Assembly: GCF_042754225.1 (NCBI RefSeq)
Contig: NZ_JBHZAH010000006.1
Span: 1-64,000 of the forward strand
Length of the DNA: 64,000 nt
Origin: Rhodococcus_G sp042754225
GTDB taxonomy: Bacteria > Actinomycetota > Actinomycetes > Mycobacteriales > Mycobacteriaceae
Direction of reading: 5' to 3'
Shown piece by piece: positions 1-9,026 of the stretch. The notes under the pieces are model-generated. The model saw only the letters and a list, made by a program, of their open reading frames with translations. It did not search any database and was not told the origin of the DNA. The translations under genes and the position numbers were made by a program. The stretch's first letter is position 1; the number at the start of each line of letters is the position of its first letter.

Positions 1-210
1 GTCCTGGCGGAGGGCCGGTTCGAGGTCCAGGCCGGTGAACTCCAGCGCAGGCCCGACGACTCGATCGCGGTCGCGCCGACCGAGGTGGCGGTGGAGGAGC
101 ACTGGCTCGACACCCGCGTGTCCACGTCCGGGTCGTCGCGGGCGCCCGGCCTCCCCGGGCCGGGGTGGCGCACCGTTGACAACTTCGCCGATCTGTCTCA
201 CGCTCGACAC
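1..210 (+). other. Open reading frame entering from left edge, in frame with the P450
   Basis: The frame is open from base 1 without a stop and runs straight into the P450 frame. Its translation (VLAEGRFEVQAGELQRR...) is not recognised. Residues encoded by 95-150 are identical, in the same frame, to a piece of Pks13. It may be the 3' end of an upstream gene fused to the P450 by a rearrangement, or non-coding DNA that happens to stay open. A TTGACA hexamer at 176-181 could be a -35 box for the P450, but no convincing -10 follows. Confidence 0.4.
95..150 (+). repeat. 56-bp exact repeat, copy 1 (of a pks13 segment)
   Basis: All 56 bases match 24017-24072 inside pks13, and the match stops abruptly on both sides. 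The codon phase is the same, encoding EHWLDTRVSTSGSSRAPG in both places. Chance cannot explain this length. It could be a short recombinational insertion, a gene-conversion footprint, or an assembly join made through a repeat. Confidence 0.95.
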
Positions 211-1449
211 ATGACGACGACGATGTCTGGACCGGCGGCGTACGTGCCGCGTTCCGGTGAGACCTGGCGCGACCCCTGGGGCATGTACGCGGACCTGCGC
301 GACCACGACCCCGTGCATCATGTGGTCCCCGCGGGCGATCCGGCCGCCGACTACTGGGTGCTCACCCGGCACGCCGACGTGTTCGCCGCCGCCCGCGACC
401 ACGAGACCTTCTCCTCCGCCGACGGTCTGACCACCACGTACGGCGAACTCGAGAAGATCGGGCTCGCGGACAACCCGCCGCTCGTGATGCTCGACCCCCC
501 GAAGCACACCGACTTCCGCAAGCTCGTCGCCCGGGGCTTCACCCCGCGACAGGTCGAGGCCGTGGAGCCGGCGGTCCGCGAGTTCGTCGTCGAGCGGATC
601 GAGGGGTTGCGCTCGGCGGGCGGCGGCGACATCGTGACCGAGCTGTTCAAGCCGCTGCCGAGCATGGTGGTCGCGCACTACCTGGGCGTGCCGGAGGAGG
701 ACCGCGGTCAGTTCGACGGCTGGACCGAGGCCATCGTCGCGGCCAATGCCAACGGCGATCCGCTCGAGGCGGCCAATGCGGTGGGCGAGCTGATGGGGTA
801 CTTCGGCGGGCTGATCGAGCGGCGTCGCGCCGAGGCGGCGTCGGGCGACGCGGGTGACGACACCATCTCGCACCTGGTGGCGGCGGGGATCGGCGCGGAC
901 GGCGACATCTCCGGGATCCTGTCCATCCTCGGCTTCGCCTTCACCATGGTCACCGGCGGCAACGACACCACCACCGGCATGCTCGGCGGTTCGTCGGCGC
1001 TGCTCACCGAGCGTCCGGACCAGCGCGCGCTGCTGCTCGAGGATCCGGCTCGCATCCCCGACGCCGTCGACGAACTGCTGCGGCTGACGTCCCCGGTGCA
1101 GGGCCTCGCGCGCACCACGACACGGGACGTCGCGATCGAGGGTGTCACGGTGCCGGCGGGTCGAAAGGTGTTGTTGGCCTATGGTTCCGCGAACCGCGAC
1201 CCCCGCGCCTACGGGCCGAACTCGGAGGAACTCGACGTCCTGCGGGCGCCGCGCCAGATCATGACCTTCAGTCACGGGAGCCACCACTGCCTCGGTGCCG
1301 CGGCGGCTCGGATGCAGGCGCGCGTCGCACTCGAGGAGCTGCTGGCCCGCTGCCCCGACTTCACGGTGGACGTCGACGGCATCGAGTACGCCGGGGGCAA
1401 CTACGTCCGCAGGCCCACTCACGTGCCGTTCTCGGTGACCGGGCTGTGA
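211..1449 (+). CDS. Cytochrome P450
   Basis: A soluble bacterial cytochrome P450 of about 412 residues, a heme-thiolate monooxygenase that needs ferredoxin partners not encoded here. The oxygen-activating I-helix motif GGNDTTT lies at residues 249-255, the K-helix ELLR at 288-291, and the heme loop FSHGSHHCLG at 353-362 with the ligand Cys360. I chose ATG 211 because normal family length and the first conserved block (ETWRDPWGMYADLR) begin just after it. The frame is open further upstream, but that part contains the pks13-derived repeat and does not look like P450 sequence. No clear Shine-Dalgarno sequence precedes the ATG. The gene overlaps the following TetR gene by GTGA, so the two are probably co-expressed. 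Substrate unknown. Confidence 0.9.
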   Translation: MTTTMSGPAAYVPRSGETWRDPWGMYADLRDHDPVHHVVPAGDPAADYWVLTRHADVFAAARDHETFSSADGLTTTYGELEKIGLADNPPLVMLDPPKHTDFRKLVARGFTPRQVEAVEPAVREFVVERIEGLRSAGGGDIVTELFKPLPSMVVAHYLGVPEEDRGQFDGWTEAIVAANANGDPLEAANAVGELMGYFGGLIERRRAEAASGDAGDDTISHLVAAGIGADGDISGILSILGFAFTMVTGGNDTTTGMLGGSSALLTERPDQRALLLEDPARIPDAVDELLRLTSPVQGLARTTTRDVAIEGVTVPAGRKVLLAYGSANRDPRAYGPNSEELDVLRAPRQIMTFSHGSHHCLGAAAARMQARVALEELLARCPDFTVDVDGIEYAGGNYVRRPTHVPFSVTGL

Positions 1450-2024
1450 GCGCACCGGCCGCGTCCTGGCTACGGGACGAGCGGACCGAGATCGCGGCCG
1501 AGAAGATACTCGACGCGGCCGCGGAGCTCTTCGTCGAGCGCGGCGTCGCGACCACCGGTATGGCCGAGGTCGCGAAGGCCGCGGGGTGTTCGCGCGCCAC
1601 GCTGTACCGCTACTTCGACAGCCGCCGCGCCCTGCACCTGGCCTTCGTGCACCGCGAGGCGTTGCGGCTCGGTGAGCGTGTCGCCGCAGAGGTCGAGGGG
1701 ATCGCCGACCCGGCGGAACGAATCACCGAGGCCACCCTGGCCGCGGTTCGAGGGGTACGGCGGACGCCGACGTTGGCGGCGTGGTTCGGGCTGGGTGACG
1801 CGGGCATTGCTTCCGAACTGGCGAGCACCTCGGAGGTGATCGAGGTGCTCGGAACCACCTTCCTGGCCGATGCGCCCGGCGGCGACGACGGCGAAGTATC
1901 TCGTCGCGCAAGGTGGTTGGTGCGGGTGATCGTGTCGCTGCTCACCGTTCCCGGCGCGGACGAGGCGGACGAGCGGTCCATGATCGAGCAGTTCGTCGTC
2001 CCGGTGCTCCTGGCGCCCGGCTGA
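1446..2024 (+). CDS. TetR/AcrR family regulator
   Basis: A 192-residue TetR-type repressor. The N-terminal helix-turn-helix is clear (ILDAAAELFVERG, then a recognition part ending ATLYRYFDSRRAL), followed by a divergent ligand-binding C-terminal half. GTG 1446 overlaps the P450 stop, which suggests translational coupling and that it controls the P450 operon, perhaps in response to the P450 substrate. That regulatory role is inference from position. Confidence 0.9.
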   Translation: MSAPAASWLRDERTEIAAEKILDAAAELFVERGVATTGMAEVAKAAGCSRATLYRYFDSRRALHLAFVHREALRLGERVAAEVEGIADPAERITEATLAAVRGVRRTPTLAAWFGLGDAGIASELASTSEVIEVLGTTFLADAPGGDDGEVSRRARWLVRVIVSLLTVPGADEADERSMIEQFVVPVLLAPG

Positions 2025-2141
2025 GATCGGCCCCGCGCGGACCCCGCCTCGAAGGGATTGTGCGACCCGGGTCACATCTGTAACCTCTCCTCGCAGAAAG
2101 TGAGACGACAAGGTCTCACTTTGATCCGGCGGGGGACATCG

Positions 2142-3569
2142 ATGCGGACAGTGCGACGACGACGGCTGACACAGGTGGGTGGCGCGGTGGCGGCGGTCGT
2201 CCTGTCGGTCACGACAGGGGTGGGTGCGGCGGTCGCCGCACCGGTGGACCGGTCCGACGTCGCGGTGCAGCCCCCGCTGCCGTTCCCGGTACCCCCGAGC
2301 CCGCCGGAGATGGATCCCGCGTTCTACTCGCCGCCGGTGTCGGCGTACCAGTCCCTGCAGCCGGGCGAGATCATCGCGGCGCGGGCGGTGAACGTCGCCA
2401 ACCTCAGTGCGATCCCGGTCAACGTCGACGCCTGGCAGCTGTCCTACCGATCCACCAACACCCGCGGCGAGCCCGTCGCCGCGGTCACGACGGTGCTCGA
2501 GCCGCGCGGCCCGGCCCGCGACGGCGTCGGCAAGCTCGTCTCGTTCCAGATCGCGGAGGACGCGACCGCCCAGTACTGCGCGCCCTCGTACGCCATGCAA
2601 CTCGGCTCTGTGCCGACTCTGGTCACCGGATCGCAGATCGTCTCCGCCGAGTTCCTGGAAGTGCAGACCGCGCTGGCGCAGGGGTGGGCGGTCTCGGTGC
2701 CCGACTACCAGGGTCCGAACTCCGCGTACGCTGCCGGCCCGCTCGGCGGCCGGCTCGCCCTCGACGGTGTCCGGGCCGCGGAACGGTTCGAACCGCTCGG
2801 GCTCCCGGGCGCGCAGACCCGAGTCGGAATGTGGGGCTACTCGGGCGGGGCGATCGCGACCGGGCACGCCGCCGAGTTGCAGCCCACCTATGCCCCCGAG
2901 ATCGACCTCGTCGGGGTTGCGGAGGGCGGCGTGCCGGCGGACCTGAGCGTGCTCCTGAACAACGCGAACAATGCGGCACCGTCCGGGCTGGTGCTCGGGG
3001 CCGTGATCGGTCTCGGCCGGGAGTACCCGGAGTTCCAGCAGTTCCTCGACCAGAAGATGAACCCGCTCGGACGCGCGCTGATCGCGGCCAAGAACCCGCT
3101 GTGTGTCGCCTACCAGGCCGCGCTGGTGCCGTTCGTGAACAACAAGGGCCTGCTCGACGTGCCCGGTGATCCCCTCGACGAGCCGGCGGTGCGATCCGTG
3201 ATCGACCGGACCCGCATGGGCAAGACCGTGCCGACGGCGCCCATGTTCGTCTACCAGTCCAATCCCGACTGGATCGTCCCGGTCGGGCAGGTGAACACCC
3301 TCGTCGACACCTACTGCAAGGACCCGTCGGCGCGGGTGCGGTACACCCGCGACCACGCCAGCGAGCACCTCTCGCTCGGGGCGATCGGGGCGCCGAGCGC
3401 GCTGCTGTGGCTGAAGGACCGGATGGACGGGGTGCCCGCCGAGCCGGGTTGTTCGACCCGCGACGTCGGGTCCATGGCCCTCGACCAGTCGACCTGGCCG
3501 ACGTTCACCGCCGCGGTCGGGGAGGTGCTGGCCGGCCTGTTCGGCAAGGCGATCGGCGCTCAGGGCTGA
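2142..3569 (+). CDS. Secreted lipase (LIP family alpha/beta hydrolase)
   Basis: About 475 residues, resembling actinobacterial secreted triacylglycerol lipases. The N terminus has an Arg-rich n-region (MRTVRRRRLTQ), a hydrophobic stretch of about 20 residues and an Ala-rich cleavage site around VAAPVD, so export is expected. The nucleophile elbow is GYSGG. I chose ATG 2142 because GGGGGA lies 6-7 bases upstream and the signal peptide starts there; the frame is open back to 2058, but that part has no signal-like character. It lies 117 bp after the TetR gene and converges with a second TetR. Likely role: hydrolysis of exogenous lipid esters. Confidence 0.85.
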   Translation: MRTVRRRRLTQVGGAVAAVVLSVTTGVGAAVAAPVDRSDVAVQPPLPFPVPPSPPEMDPAFYSPPVSAYQSLQPGEIIAARAVNVANLSAIPVNVDAWQLSYRSTNTRGEPVAAVTTVLEPRGPARDGVGKLVSFQIAEDATAQYCAPSYAMQLGSVPTLVTGSQIVSAEFLEVQTALAQGWAVSVPDYQGPNSAYAAGPLGGRLALDGVRAAERFEPLGLPGAQTRVGMWGYSGGAIATGHAAELQPTYAPEIDLVGVAEGGVPADLSVLLNNANNAAPSGLVLGAVIGLGREYPEFQQFLDQKMNPLGRALIAAKNPLCVAYQAALVPFVNNKGLLDVPGDPLDEPAVRSVIDRTRMGKTVPTAPMFVYQSNPDWIVPVGQVNTLVDTYCKDPSARVRYTRDHASEHLSLGAIGAPSALLWLKDRMDGVPAEPGCSTRDVGSMALDQSTWPTFTAAVGEVLAGLFGKAIGAQG

Positions 3570-3586
3570 GCGGTCGAGCACACCAA

Positions 3587-3620
3587 CTGGTCAGCGGGCG
3601 GTGGGGCGCTCGCTGACCAG
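3587..3620. terminator. Hairpin between convergent lipase and TetR genes
   Basis: A perfect 10-bp inverted repeat, CTGGTCAGCG / CGCTGACCAG, with a 14-nt loop. It lies between the lipase stop and the end of the opposing TetR gene and overlaps that gene's last codons. No U-tract, so it is a terminator candidate for either direction. Confidence 0.5.
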
Positions 3621-4235
3621 CGCCACCAGGATGGTGCTCAGGACCTCCACGAGATCGGTGACCGGTGGCCGCGGCTCGGTGATACTCCACTGGTGGACCA
3701 GCCCGTTCACGGCACCGATGAAGGCCGTCGCCGACATCTCGTAACCGCCGGGTGGGTGCACGTCGGCGCCGACGAGCTGTCCCAGCAGACTCTCGAACAC
3801 CACGCCCCACTGTGCGCGCTGGGCCAAGCGGTGCCGCTCCACCTCTTCGCTGACGCCGACGATCTCGACGAACGCGATCTTCGCGCGCCGGGCGTCGGTG
3901 CCGATGGAGGTGACGTAGGCGGTCATCACCGTGGACGCGGCCTGCCACAGGTCGGCCGGGGACGCGGATTCGAAACCGGCCGCGATCGCGGCGCCCGCGT
4001 CCCGCTGGATCTCGTCGTAGAGCGCGACGAGGACTTCCTGGCGGCCGCCGAACTCCTCGTAGAACTGCCGCCGCGACAGCCCGGCCCCGGCGCAGATGTC
4101 GCTGATCGTGCTGTTGGCGTAGGACTTGGTCGCGAACACGGTCAGGGCCGCGTCGAGAAACCGCACGCGTCGATCGGCCCGCCGGTCCGCAACCGACCGG
4201 CCGCCGTAGTTCCGGGTCGATTCCGGCGTTGACAC
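3591..4235 (-). CDS. TetR family regulator
   Basis: A 214-residue TetR-type protein: helix-turn-helix near residues 25-70 (FLDAALTVFATKSYANSTI, then LSRRQFYEEFGGRQEV), then a typical all-helical effector domain. The start is GTG 4235 (VSTPESTRNYGG): a TAGGCT box ends 7 nt before it, fitting a leaderless message, and sequence further upstream does not resemble the family. The next gene on the same strand, upstream, is the VIT transporter 47 bp away; whether that is its target is unknown. Confidence 0.85.
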   Translation of the reverse strand: MSTPESTRNYGGRSVADRRADRRVRFLDAALTVFATKSYANSTISDICAGAGLSRRQFYEEFGGRQEVLVALYDEIQRDAGAAIAAGFESASPADLWQAASTVMTAYVTSIGTDARRAKIAFVEIVGVSEEVERHRLAQRAQWGVVFESLLGQLVGADVHPPGGYEMSATAFIGAVNGLVHQWSITEPRPPVTDLVEVLSTILVALVSERPTAR

Positions 4236-4248
4236 GGGCCCGAGCCTA
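4236..4248 (-). promoter_or_regulatory. Candidate -10 for leaderless TetR message
   Basis: TAGGCT on the minus strand, then 7 nt, then GTG. No obvious Shine-Dalgarno sequence. The spacing fits transcription starting at the start codon. Confidence 0.45.
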
Positions 4249-4282
4249 CCGCCGGGCCGCACCGGTCTCGATCGGGCTCGAA

Positions 4283-5035
4283 TCAGCCGGCGACGCCGCC
4301 GAACAGCTGACCGATGGCGTACGTCACGACCATCGCCAGCGCGCCGCCGAGCACCACCCGCAGCACCGCCCGGCCCCGATCCGACCCGCCGAGGCGGGCG
4401 CTGATGCTGCCGGTCAGCGCCAGCGCGACCAGCACGGCGACGAAGGTGACCGGGATCCGGACGGTCGCGGGTGTGACCAGGATCGCGATCAGCGGCAACA
4501 GCGCGCCGATGGTGAACGAGACCGCCGACGACCCGGCCGCCTGCCACGGGTTGGTGAGCTCGTTCGGGTCGATGCCCAGCTCCGCGTCGGCGTGCGCGGC
4601 GAACGCGTCGTGCTCGGTCAGCTCCTTGGCGACCGTCATCGCGGTCGCGGGCGAGAGGCCCTTGGCCTCGTACAGTCCGGCCAGCTCGGCCAGTTCCGCC
4701 GCGGGCGTCTCGGCCAGCTCGGTGCGTTCCTTCGCCAGCAGGGACCGTTCGGTGTCGCGCTGGGTGCTCACCGACACGTACTCGCCCAGGGCCATCGACA
4801 CCGCGCCCGCCGCGAGGCCCGCCACCCCCGCGGTGAAGATGGGGCCGCGTTCGGTGGTCGCGGCCGCGACGCCGACCACCAGTCCGGCGGTGGACACGAT
4901 GCCGTCGTTGGCGCCGAGCACCCCCGCGCGCAGCCAGTTCAGCTTCGCGGACAGGCCCTGACCGTGCGGTTCGTCGGGGTGTCCCGCGGGTTCGGCCTGG
5001 ACTCGTTCGTGGATCGGCCGCTTCTGGGATTCCAT
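4283..5035 (-). CDS. VIT1/CCC1-family iron/manganese transporter
   Basis: A 250-residue membrane protein of the VIT/CCC1 family, which moves Fe2+ or Mn2+ across membranes for storage or detoxification. Signature parts are LGANDGIVSTAGLVVGV in the first membrane segment, GEYVSVSTQRDTE after the second, a soluble acidic, helical metal-binding insert (about 95-160), and three hydrophobic segments to the C terminus. The N-terminal 30 residues are hydrophilic. A TAGCGT box ends 6 nt before the ATG. It is divergent from the MepB-like gene (119-bp gap). Confidence 0.85.
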   Translation of the reverse strand: MESQKRPIHERVQAEPAGHPDEPHGQGLSAKLNWLRAGVLGANDGIVSTAGLVVGVAAATTERGPIFTAGVAGLAAGAVSMALGEYVSVSTQRDTERSLLAKERTELAETPAAELAELAGLYEAKGLSPATAMTVAKELTEHDAFAAHADAELGIDPNELTNPWQAAGSSAVSFTIGALLPLIAILVTPATVRIPVTFVAVLVALALTGSISARLGGSDRGRAVLRVVLGGALAMVVTYAIGQLFGGVAG

Positions 5036-5047
5036 GGCCGAACGCTA
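5036..5047 (-). promoter_or_regulatory. Candidate -10 for leaderless VIT message
   Basis: TAGCGT on the minus strand, 6 nt before ATG 5035, with no ribosome binding site between. Confidence 0.4.
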
Positions 5048-5154
5048 ACGCTCGTGCGCGATGCCGACCAGCAATGCAAGGCTGTCCGAAGTGGTCGGGC
5101 GCGGCGCTCCGCCACGGAGACAGGGCGCCGCCCACCGACGAAACGAGGACGACC

Positions 5155-5703
5155 ATGACCTACCCCGTCACGCGCGACGACCCGGATCCGCCGTCTTGGC
5201 CCGGGGTCCACGCCGACCTGCTGGCGGCGAAGACGCGGCTGTACGACCCCTGCGGGTTCGTCTGTTCGCAGCTGGTGCCCGAGCCGGAGGGCGCGGCGTA
5301 CGGGGCGTACGAGTTCGCCCTCGACGGGCGGTCGGTCCGGTACCGCGTCGCCAAGACGACGCCGACGAAGGTCGGGCAGTTCGTGACGCTGTGGAAGCGG
5401 CCCGGGCCTGGCCCCATCGCGCCTTTCGACGCCGCTGACCCCGTCGACCTGTTCGTCGTCAGTTGCCGCGACGGCGACCACTTCGGTCAGTTCGTGTTCT
5501 CCCGTGAGGTGCTGCGCGAGCGCGGCGTGCTCTCGCGGGCGGGCGCGGGTGGCAAGCGGGCGATCCGCGTCTACCCGCCGTGGGTGACGACGAGCAGTCG
5601 TCAAGCCGGCGCCACGCAGACCTGGCAGCTGGAGCACTTCCTGCCGATTCCCGTGGGCCGCCGGGTGGACGCCGCCCGGGCGCGGGCGCTGCACCACCCG
5701 TAA
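5155..5703 (+). CDS. MepB family protein
   Basis: About 182 residues resembling the MepB family (first seen beside the mepRA efflux operon of Staphylococcus; biochemical role not known to me). Matching parts are YEFALDGRSVRYRVAKTTPTK, then KVGQFVTLWKR, FGQFVFSREVL and the C-terminal WVTT...TQTWQLEHFLPI. ATG 5155 follows a purine-rich ACGAGGACG; an upstream in-frame start at 5074 would add 27 unrelated residues. No membrane segment or signal peptide. It stands alone between the VIT gene and glf. Confidence 0.75.
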   Translation: MTYPVTRDDPDPPSWPGVHADLLAAKTRLYDPCGFVCSQLVPEPEGAAYGAYEFALDGRSVRYRVAKTTPTKVGQFVTLWKRPGPGPIAPFDAADPVDLFVVSCRDGDHFGQFVFSREVLRERGVLSRAGAGGKRAIRVYPPWVTTSSRQAGATQTWQLEHFLPIPVGRRVDAARARALHHP

Positions 5704-5874
5704 CTCTCGATCGAGACGTACGTCACCGACCAGTGGGTTTCTCGCGAACCGCGGCGGTCTCACCGGCCTCACCTTCGCCCGCGACGTGCGGCGGGAAAAC
5801 GCCGAACGCGGCTTCCGGTACGGCGCCGGGCGTCCGATCAGCGCCGACTGTCGTGTCGGATACCCTGGTTGCCC
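5704..5874 (+). other. Intergenic region before glf with leaderless -10
   Basis: No gene is seen. TACCCT at 5861-5866 lies exactly 8 nt before GTG 5875, with no Shine-Dalgarno sequence, so the galactan operon probably starts with a leaderless message. Confidence 0.5.
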
Positions 5875-7110
5875 GTGACCTCTGATACCCCAGGCTCCGC
5901 GACCTCCGGCCAGTACGACCTGATCATCGTCGGTTCCGGTTTCTTCGGACTGACCATCGCCGAGCGGGCCGCGACCCAGCTGGGCAAGAGGGTGTTGGTG
6001 CTGGACCGGCGCCACCACATCGGCGGCAACGCCTACTCCGAGGCCGAGCCCGAGACCGGCATCGAGGTGCACCAGTACGGCGCGCACCTCTTCCACACCT
6101 CGAACAAGCGGGTCTGGGACTACGTCACCCAGTTCACCGAGTTCACCGGCTACCAGCACCGCGTCTTCGCGATGCACAAGGGCCAGTCGTACCAGTTCCC
6201 GATGGGTCTGGGCCTGGTCTCGCAGTTCTTCGGGAAGTACTACACCCCGGACGAGGCGCGCGCGTTGATCGCCGAGCAGTCCGCCGAGATCGACAGCAAG
6301 GACGCGACCAACCTCGAGGAGAAGGCGATCTCGCTGATCGGCCGCCCCCTGTACGAGGCGTTCGTGCGCGACTACACGGCCAAGCAGTGGCAGACCGACC
6401 CGAAGAACCTGCCGGCCGGCAACATCACCCGGCTGCCGGTGCGGTACACCTTCGACAACCGCTACTTCAACGACACCTACGAGGGACTGCCGGTCGACGG
6501 CTACACGGCGTGGCTCGAGAACATGGCGAAGGACGACCTCGTCGAGGTCCGGCTGAACACCGACTGGTTCGACGTGCGTGACGAGCTGCGCGCCGCCAGC
6601 CCCGACGCGCCGGTCGTCTACACCGGTCCGCTGGACCGCTACTTCGACTACGCCGACGGCGAATTGGGTTGGCGCACCCTCGACTTCGAGACCGAGGTGC
6701 TGCCGACCGGTGACTTCCAGGGCACCCCGGTGATGAACTACAACGACGCGGACGTCCCGTACACCCGCATCCACGAGTTCCGGCACTTCCACCCCGAGCG
6801 CGAGTACCCGGCCGACAAGACGGTGATCATGCGCGAGTTCTCGCGGTTCGCCGAGTCCGAGGACGAGCCGTACTACCCGATCAACACCCCGGAGGACCGC
6901 ACCAAGCTCGACGCCTACCGGGCTCGTGCCAAGCAGGAGACCGCGGAGCGGAAGGTGCTCTTCGGCGGCCGCCTGGGCACGTACCAGTACCTCGACATGC
7001 ACATGGCCATCGCGAGCGCGCTGAGCATGTTCGACAACACGCTCCGCCCGCACCTCGAGTCCGGCACGCCGCTGGGTAACGGGAACGAAGGCAACGGGGC
7101 CGGCGCGTGA
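5875..7110 (+). CDS. glf: UDP-galactopyranose mutase
   Basis: Flavoenzyme of about 411 residues converting UDP-galactopyranose to UDP-galactofuranose, the donor for galactan. The FAD-binding start is YDLIIVGSGFFGLTIAER, followed by the HHIGGNAYSE motif and the mutase signatures DYTAKQWQTDP, RYTFDNRYFNDTYEGLP and GRLGTYQYLDMHMAI near the C terminus. GTG 5875 (or TTG 5869) is the start; the -10 spacing favours GTG. It overlaps glfT2 by GTGA, the arrangement of Rv3809c-Rv3808c in M. tuberculosis. Confidence 0.97.
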   Translation: MTSDTPGSATSGQYDLIIVGSGFFGLTIAERAATQLGKRVLVLDRRHHIGGNAYSEAEPETGIEVHQYGAHLFHTSNKRVWDYVTQFTEFTGYQHRVFAMHKGQSYQFPMGLGLVSQFFGKYYTPDEARALIAEQSAEIDSKDATNLEEKAISLIGRPLYEAFVRDYTAKQWQTDPKNLPAGNITRLPVRYTFDNRYFNDTYEGLPVDGYTAWLENMAKDDLVEVRLNTDWFDVRDELRAASPDAPVVYTGPLDRYFDYADGELGWRTLDFETEVLPTGDFQGTPVMNYNDADVPYTRIHEFRHFHPEREYPADKTVIMREFSRFAESEDEPYYPINTPEDRTKLDAYRARAKQETAERKVLFGGRLGTYQYLDMHMAIASALSMFDNTLRPHLESGTPLGNGNEGNGAGA

Positions 7111-9026
7111 CCCCCCGGCACCTGATCGAGCAGGACACCCTGTTCGACGAGGTCGAGTTGCGGGGCAAGGCGCTGCTGCAGCGGGTGATCCTGCCCCGGC
7201 CCGGCGAGCCGCTGGACGTGCGGACCCTCTACCTGGAGGAGTCCGCGACCAACGCCAGGCGTGCGCACTCGACCTCGCGCACCTCGCTCGCCATCGGCAG
7301 CGAGTCCGAGGTGTCGTTCTGCACCTACTTCAACGCGTTCCCGGCCAGCTACTGGCGCCGCTGGAGCGTGCTGACGTCGGTGGTGCTGCGCCTGGAACTG
7401 TCCGGGCACGGCCGCGTCGACGTGTACCGCTCGAAGGCCGACGCCTCGCGAATTCACGTGGAGGGCAAGGAGTTCGAGGACGGCGACGCCGCCATCGAGT
7501 TCGAGGTGGAGCTGGCCCCGTTCGAGGACGGCGGCTGGATCTGGTTCGACGTCACCTCCGACACCGACGTGGTGCTCGAGGCTGCCGGCTGGTACGCGCC
7601 GGTCGCGGCGCCGGGCGCGGGCCGGGTCGCGGTCGGTATCCCGACCTTCAACCGCCCCACCGACTGCGTCAAGGCGCTGACCGCGCTCGGCTCGGACCCG
7701 TTGGTGCTCGGCGCGATCGACGCCGTCATCATTCCCGACCAGGGCACCCGCAAGGTGCGCGACGAGCCCGGCTTCGCCGAGGCCGCCGCGGGGCTCGGCG
7801 ACCGGCTCGCGATCCACGACCAGGCGAACCTCGGCGGTTCCGGCGGCTACAGCCGCGTCATGTACGAGGCGCTGAAGACCACCTCGTGCGAGCACATCCT
7901 GTTCATGGACGACGACATCGAGATCGAGCCGGACTCGATCCTGCGTGCGCTGGCCATGTCCCGGTTCGCGAAGTCCCCGATGCTGGTCGGCGGGCAGATG
8001 CTGAACCTGCAGGAGCGCAGCCACCTGCACACCATGGGCGAGGCGATCAACCGCGGCATCTTCATGTGGTCCGCGGCGCCGAACGTCGAGTACGACCATG
8101 ACTTCTCGGAGCACCCGCTCAGCGACCGGGAGAACTCGAAGCTGCTGCACCGGCGCATCGACGTCGACTTCAACGGCTGGTGGATGTGCATGATCCCGCG
8201 CCAGGTCGCCGAGGAGATCGGGCAGCCGCTGCCGCTGTTCATCAAGTGGGACGACGTCGAGTACGGCCTGCGCGCCAAGGCCGCCGGCTACCCGACGGTG
8301 ACCATGCCGGGCGCCGCGATCTGGCACATGGCGTGGTCCGACAAGGACGACGCCATCGACTGGCAGGCCTACTTCCACCTGCGCAACCGCCTGGTGGTCG
8401 CAGCCCTGCACATGCCGGGCAACGGTCGCGGCCTCGTGCTCGACACCGTCAAGGCCACGGTCAAGCACCTGCTGTGCCTCGAGTACTCGACCGTGGCCAT
8501 CCAGAACCGGGCCATCGCCGACTTCCTCGCGGGTCCCGAGCACATCGCCGCGCAGCTGCCGACCGCGCTCGGCCAGGTGCACGCGATGCGTAAGGAGTAC
8601 CCGGACGCCGTCGTGCTGCCGTCCTCGACCAGCCTGCCGCTGCCCTCCGGCGCGGAGGTCGGTGCGGTCGGCGAGCCGCACGGTCCGCTCGCGAAGATCG
8701 TCCGCCTCGCCAAGGGTCTGGTGCACAACGTCAAGCCCGCGCACGAGGAGCATCACGAGCGTCCGCAGCTGAACGTCCCGACGCTCGACGCCCGCTGGTT
8801 CCTGCTGTCGCAGGTCGACGGCGTCACCGTCACCACCGCCGACGGCCGCGGCGTGGTCTACCGCAAGCGCGATCCGCGGCAGGCCCTGGCCCTGCTGAAG
8901 GAGGCCCTCCGGCTGCGCCGCGAGCTGGCCGCCCGGTTCCCGGAGCTCAAGGGCGAGTACGCGGCCGCGGTGCCGTCGCTGACCAGCAAGGAGAGGTGGG
9001 AGAGTGTCTTCGAGTACAAGGCCTGA
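7107..9026 (+). CDS. glfT2: Galactofuranosyltransferase GlfT2
   Basis: A 639-residue processive GT2 enzyme that polymerises the beta-1,5/1,6 galactan on decaprenyl-linked acceptor at the cytoplasmic face. An N-terminal beta-rich domain (FDEVELRGKALLQRVILPR) precedes the GT-A fold. FMDDDIEIEPDSI carries the metal/donor Asp triad at residues 268-270, FNGWWMCMIPR and WDDVEYGLRAKAAGYP follow, and IWHMAWSDKDD is the conserved His motif. Length matches the M. tuberculosis enzyme. It overlaps glf upstream and the PAP2 gene by 23 bp downstream. Confidence 0.97.
   Translation: MTPRHLIEQDTLFDEVELRGKALLQRVILPRPGEPLDVRTLYLEESATNARRAHSTSRTSLAIGSESEVSFCTYFNAFPASYWRRWSVLTSVVLRLELSGHGRVDVYRSKADASRIHVEGKEFEDGDAAIEFEVELAPFEDGGWIWFDVTSDTDVVLEAAGWYAPVAAPGAGRVAVGIPTFNRPTDCVKALTALGSDPLVLGAIDAVIIPDQGTRKVRDEPGFAEAAAGLGDRLAIHDQANLGGSGGYSRVMYEALKTTSCEHILFMDDDIEIEPDSILRALAMSRFAKSPMLVGGQMLNLQERSHLHTMGEAINRGIFMWSAAPNVEYDHDFSEHPLSDRENSKLLHRRIDVDFNGWWMCMIPRQVAEEIGQPLPLFIKWDDVEYGLRAKAAGYPTVTMPGAAIWHMAWSDKDDAIDWQAYFHLRNRLVVAALHMPGNGRGLVLDTVKATVKHLLCLEYSTVAIQNRAIADFLAGPEHIAAQLPTALGQVHAMRKEYPDAVVLPSSTSLPLPSGAEVGAVGEPHGPLAKIVRLAKGLVHNVKPAHEEHHERPQLNVPTLDARWFLLSQVDGVTVTTADGRGVVYRKRDPRQALALLKEALRLRRELAARFPELKGEYAAAVPSLTSKERWESVFEYKA

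Noticed and set aside
85..210. Treating the frame from 85 as the true P450 N terminus
   Set aside because: It contains the pks13-derived repeat and no P450-like sequence; normal family length is reached from ATG 211.
1470..3581. 703-codon open frame on the minus strand opposite the TetR and lipase genes
   Set aside because: An Arg/His/Gly-rich shadow typical of high-GC DNA; the opposite strand has two clear genes.
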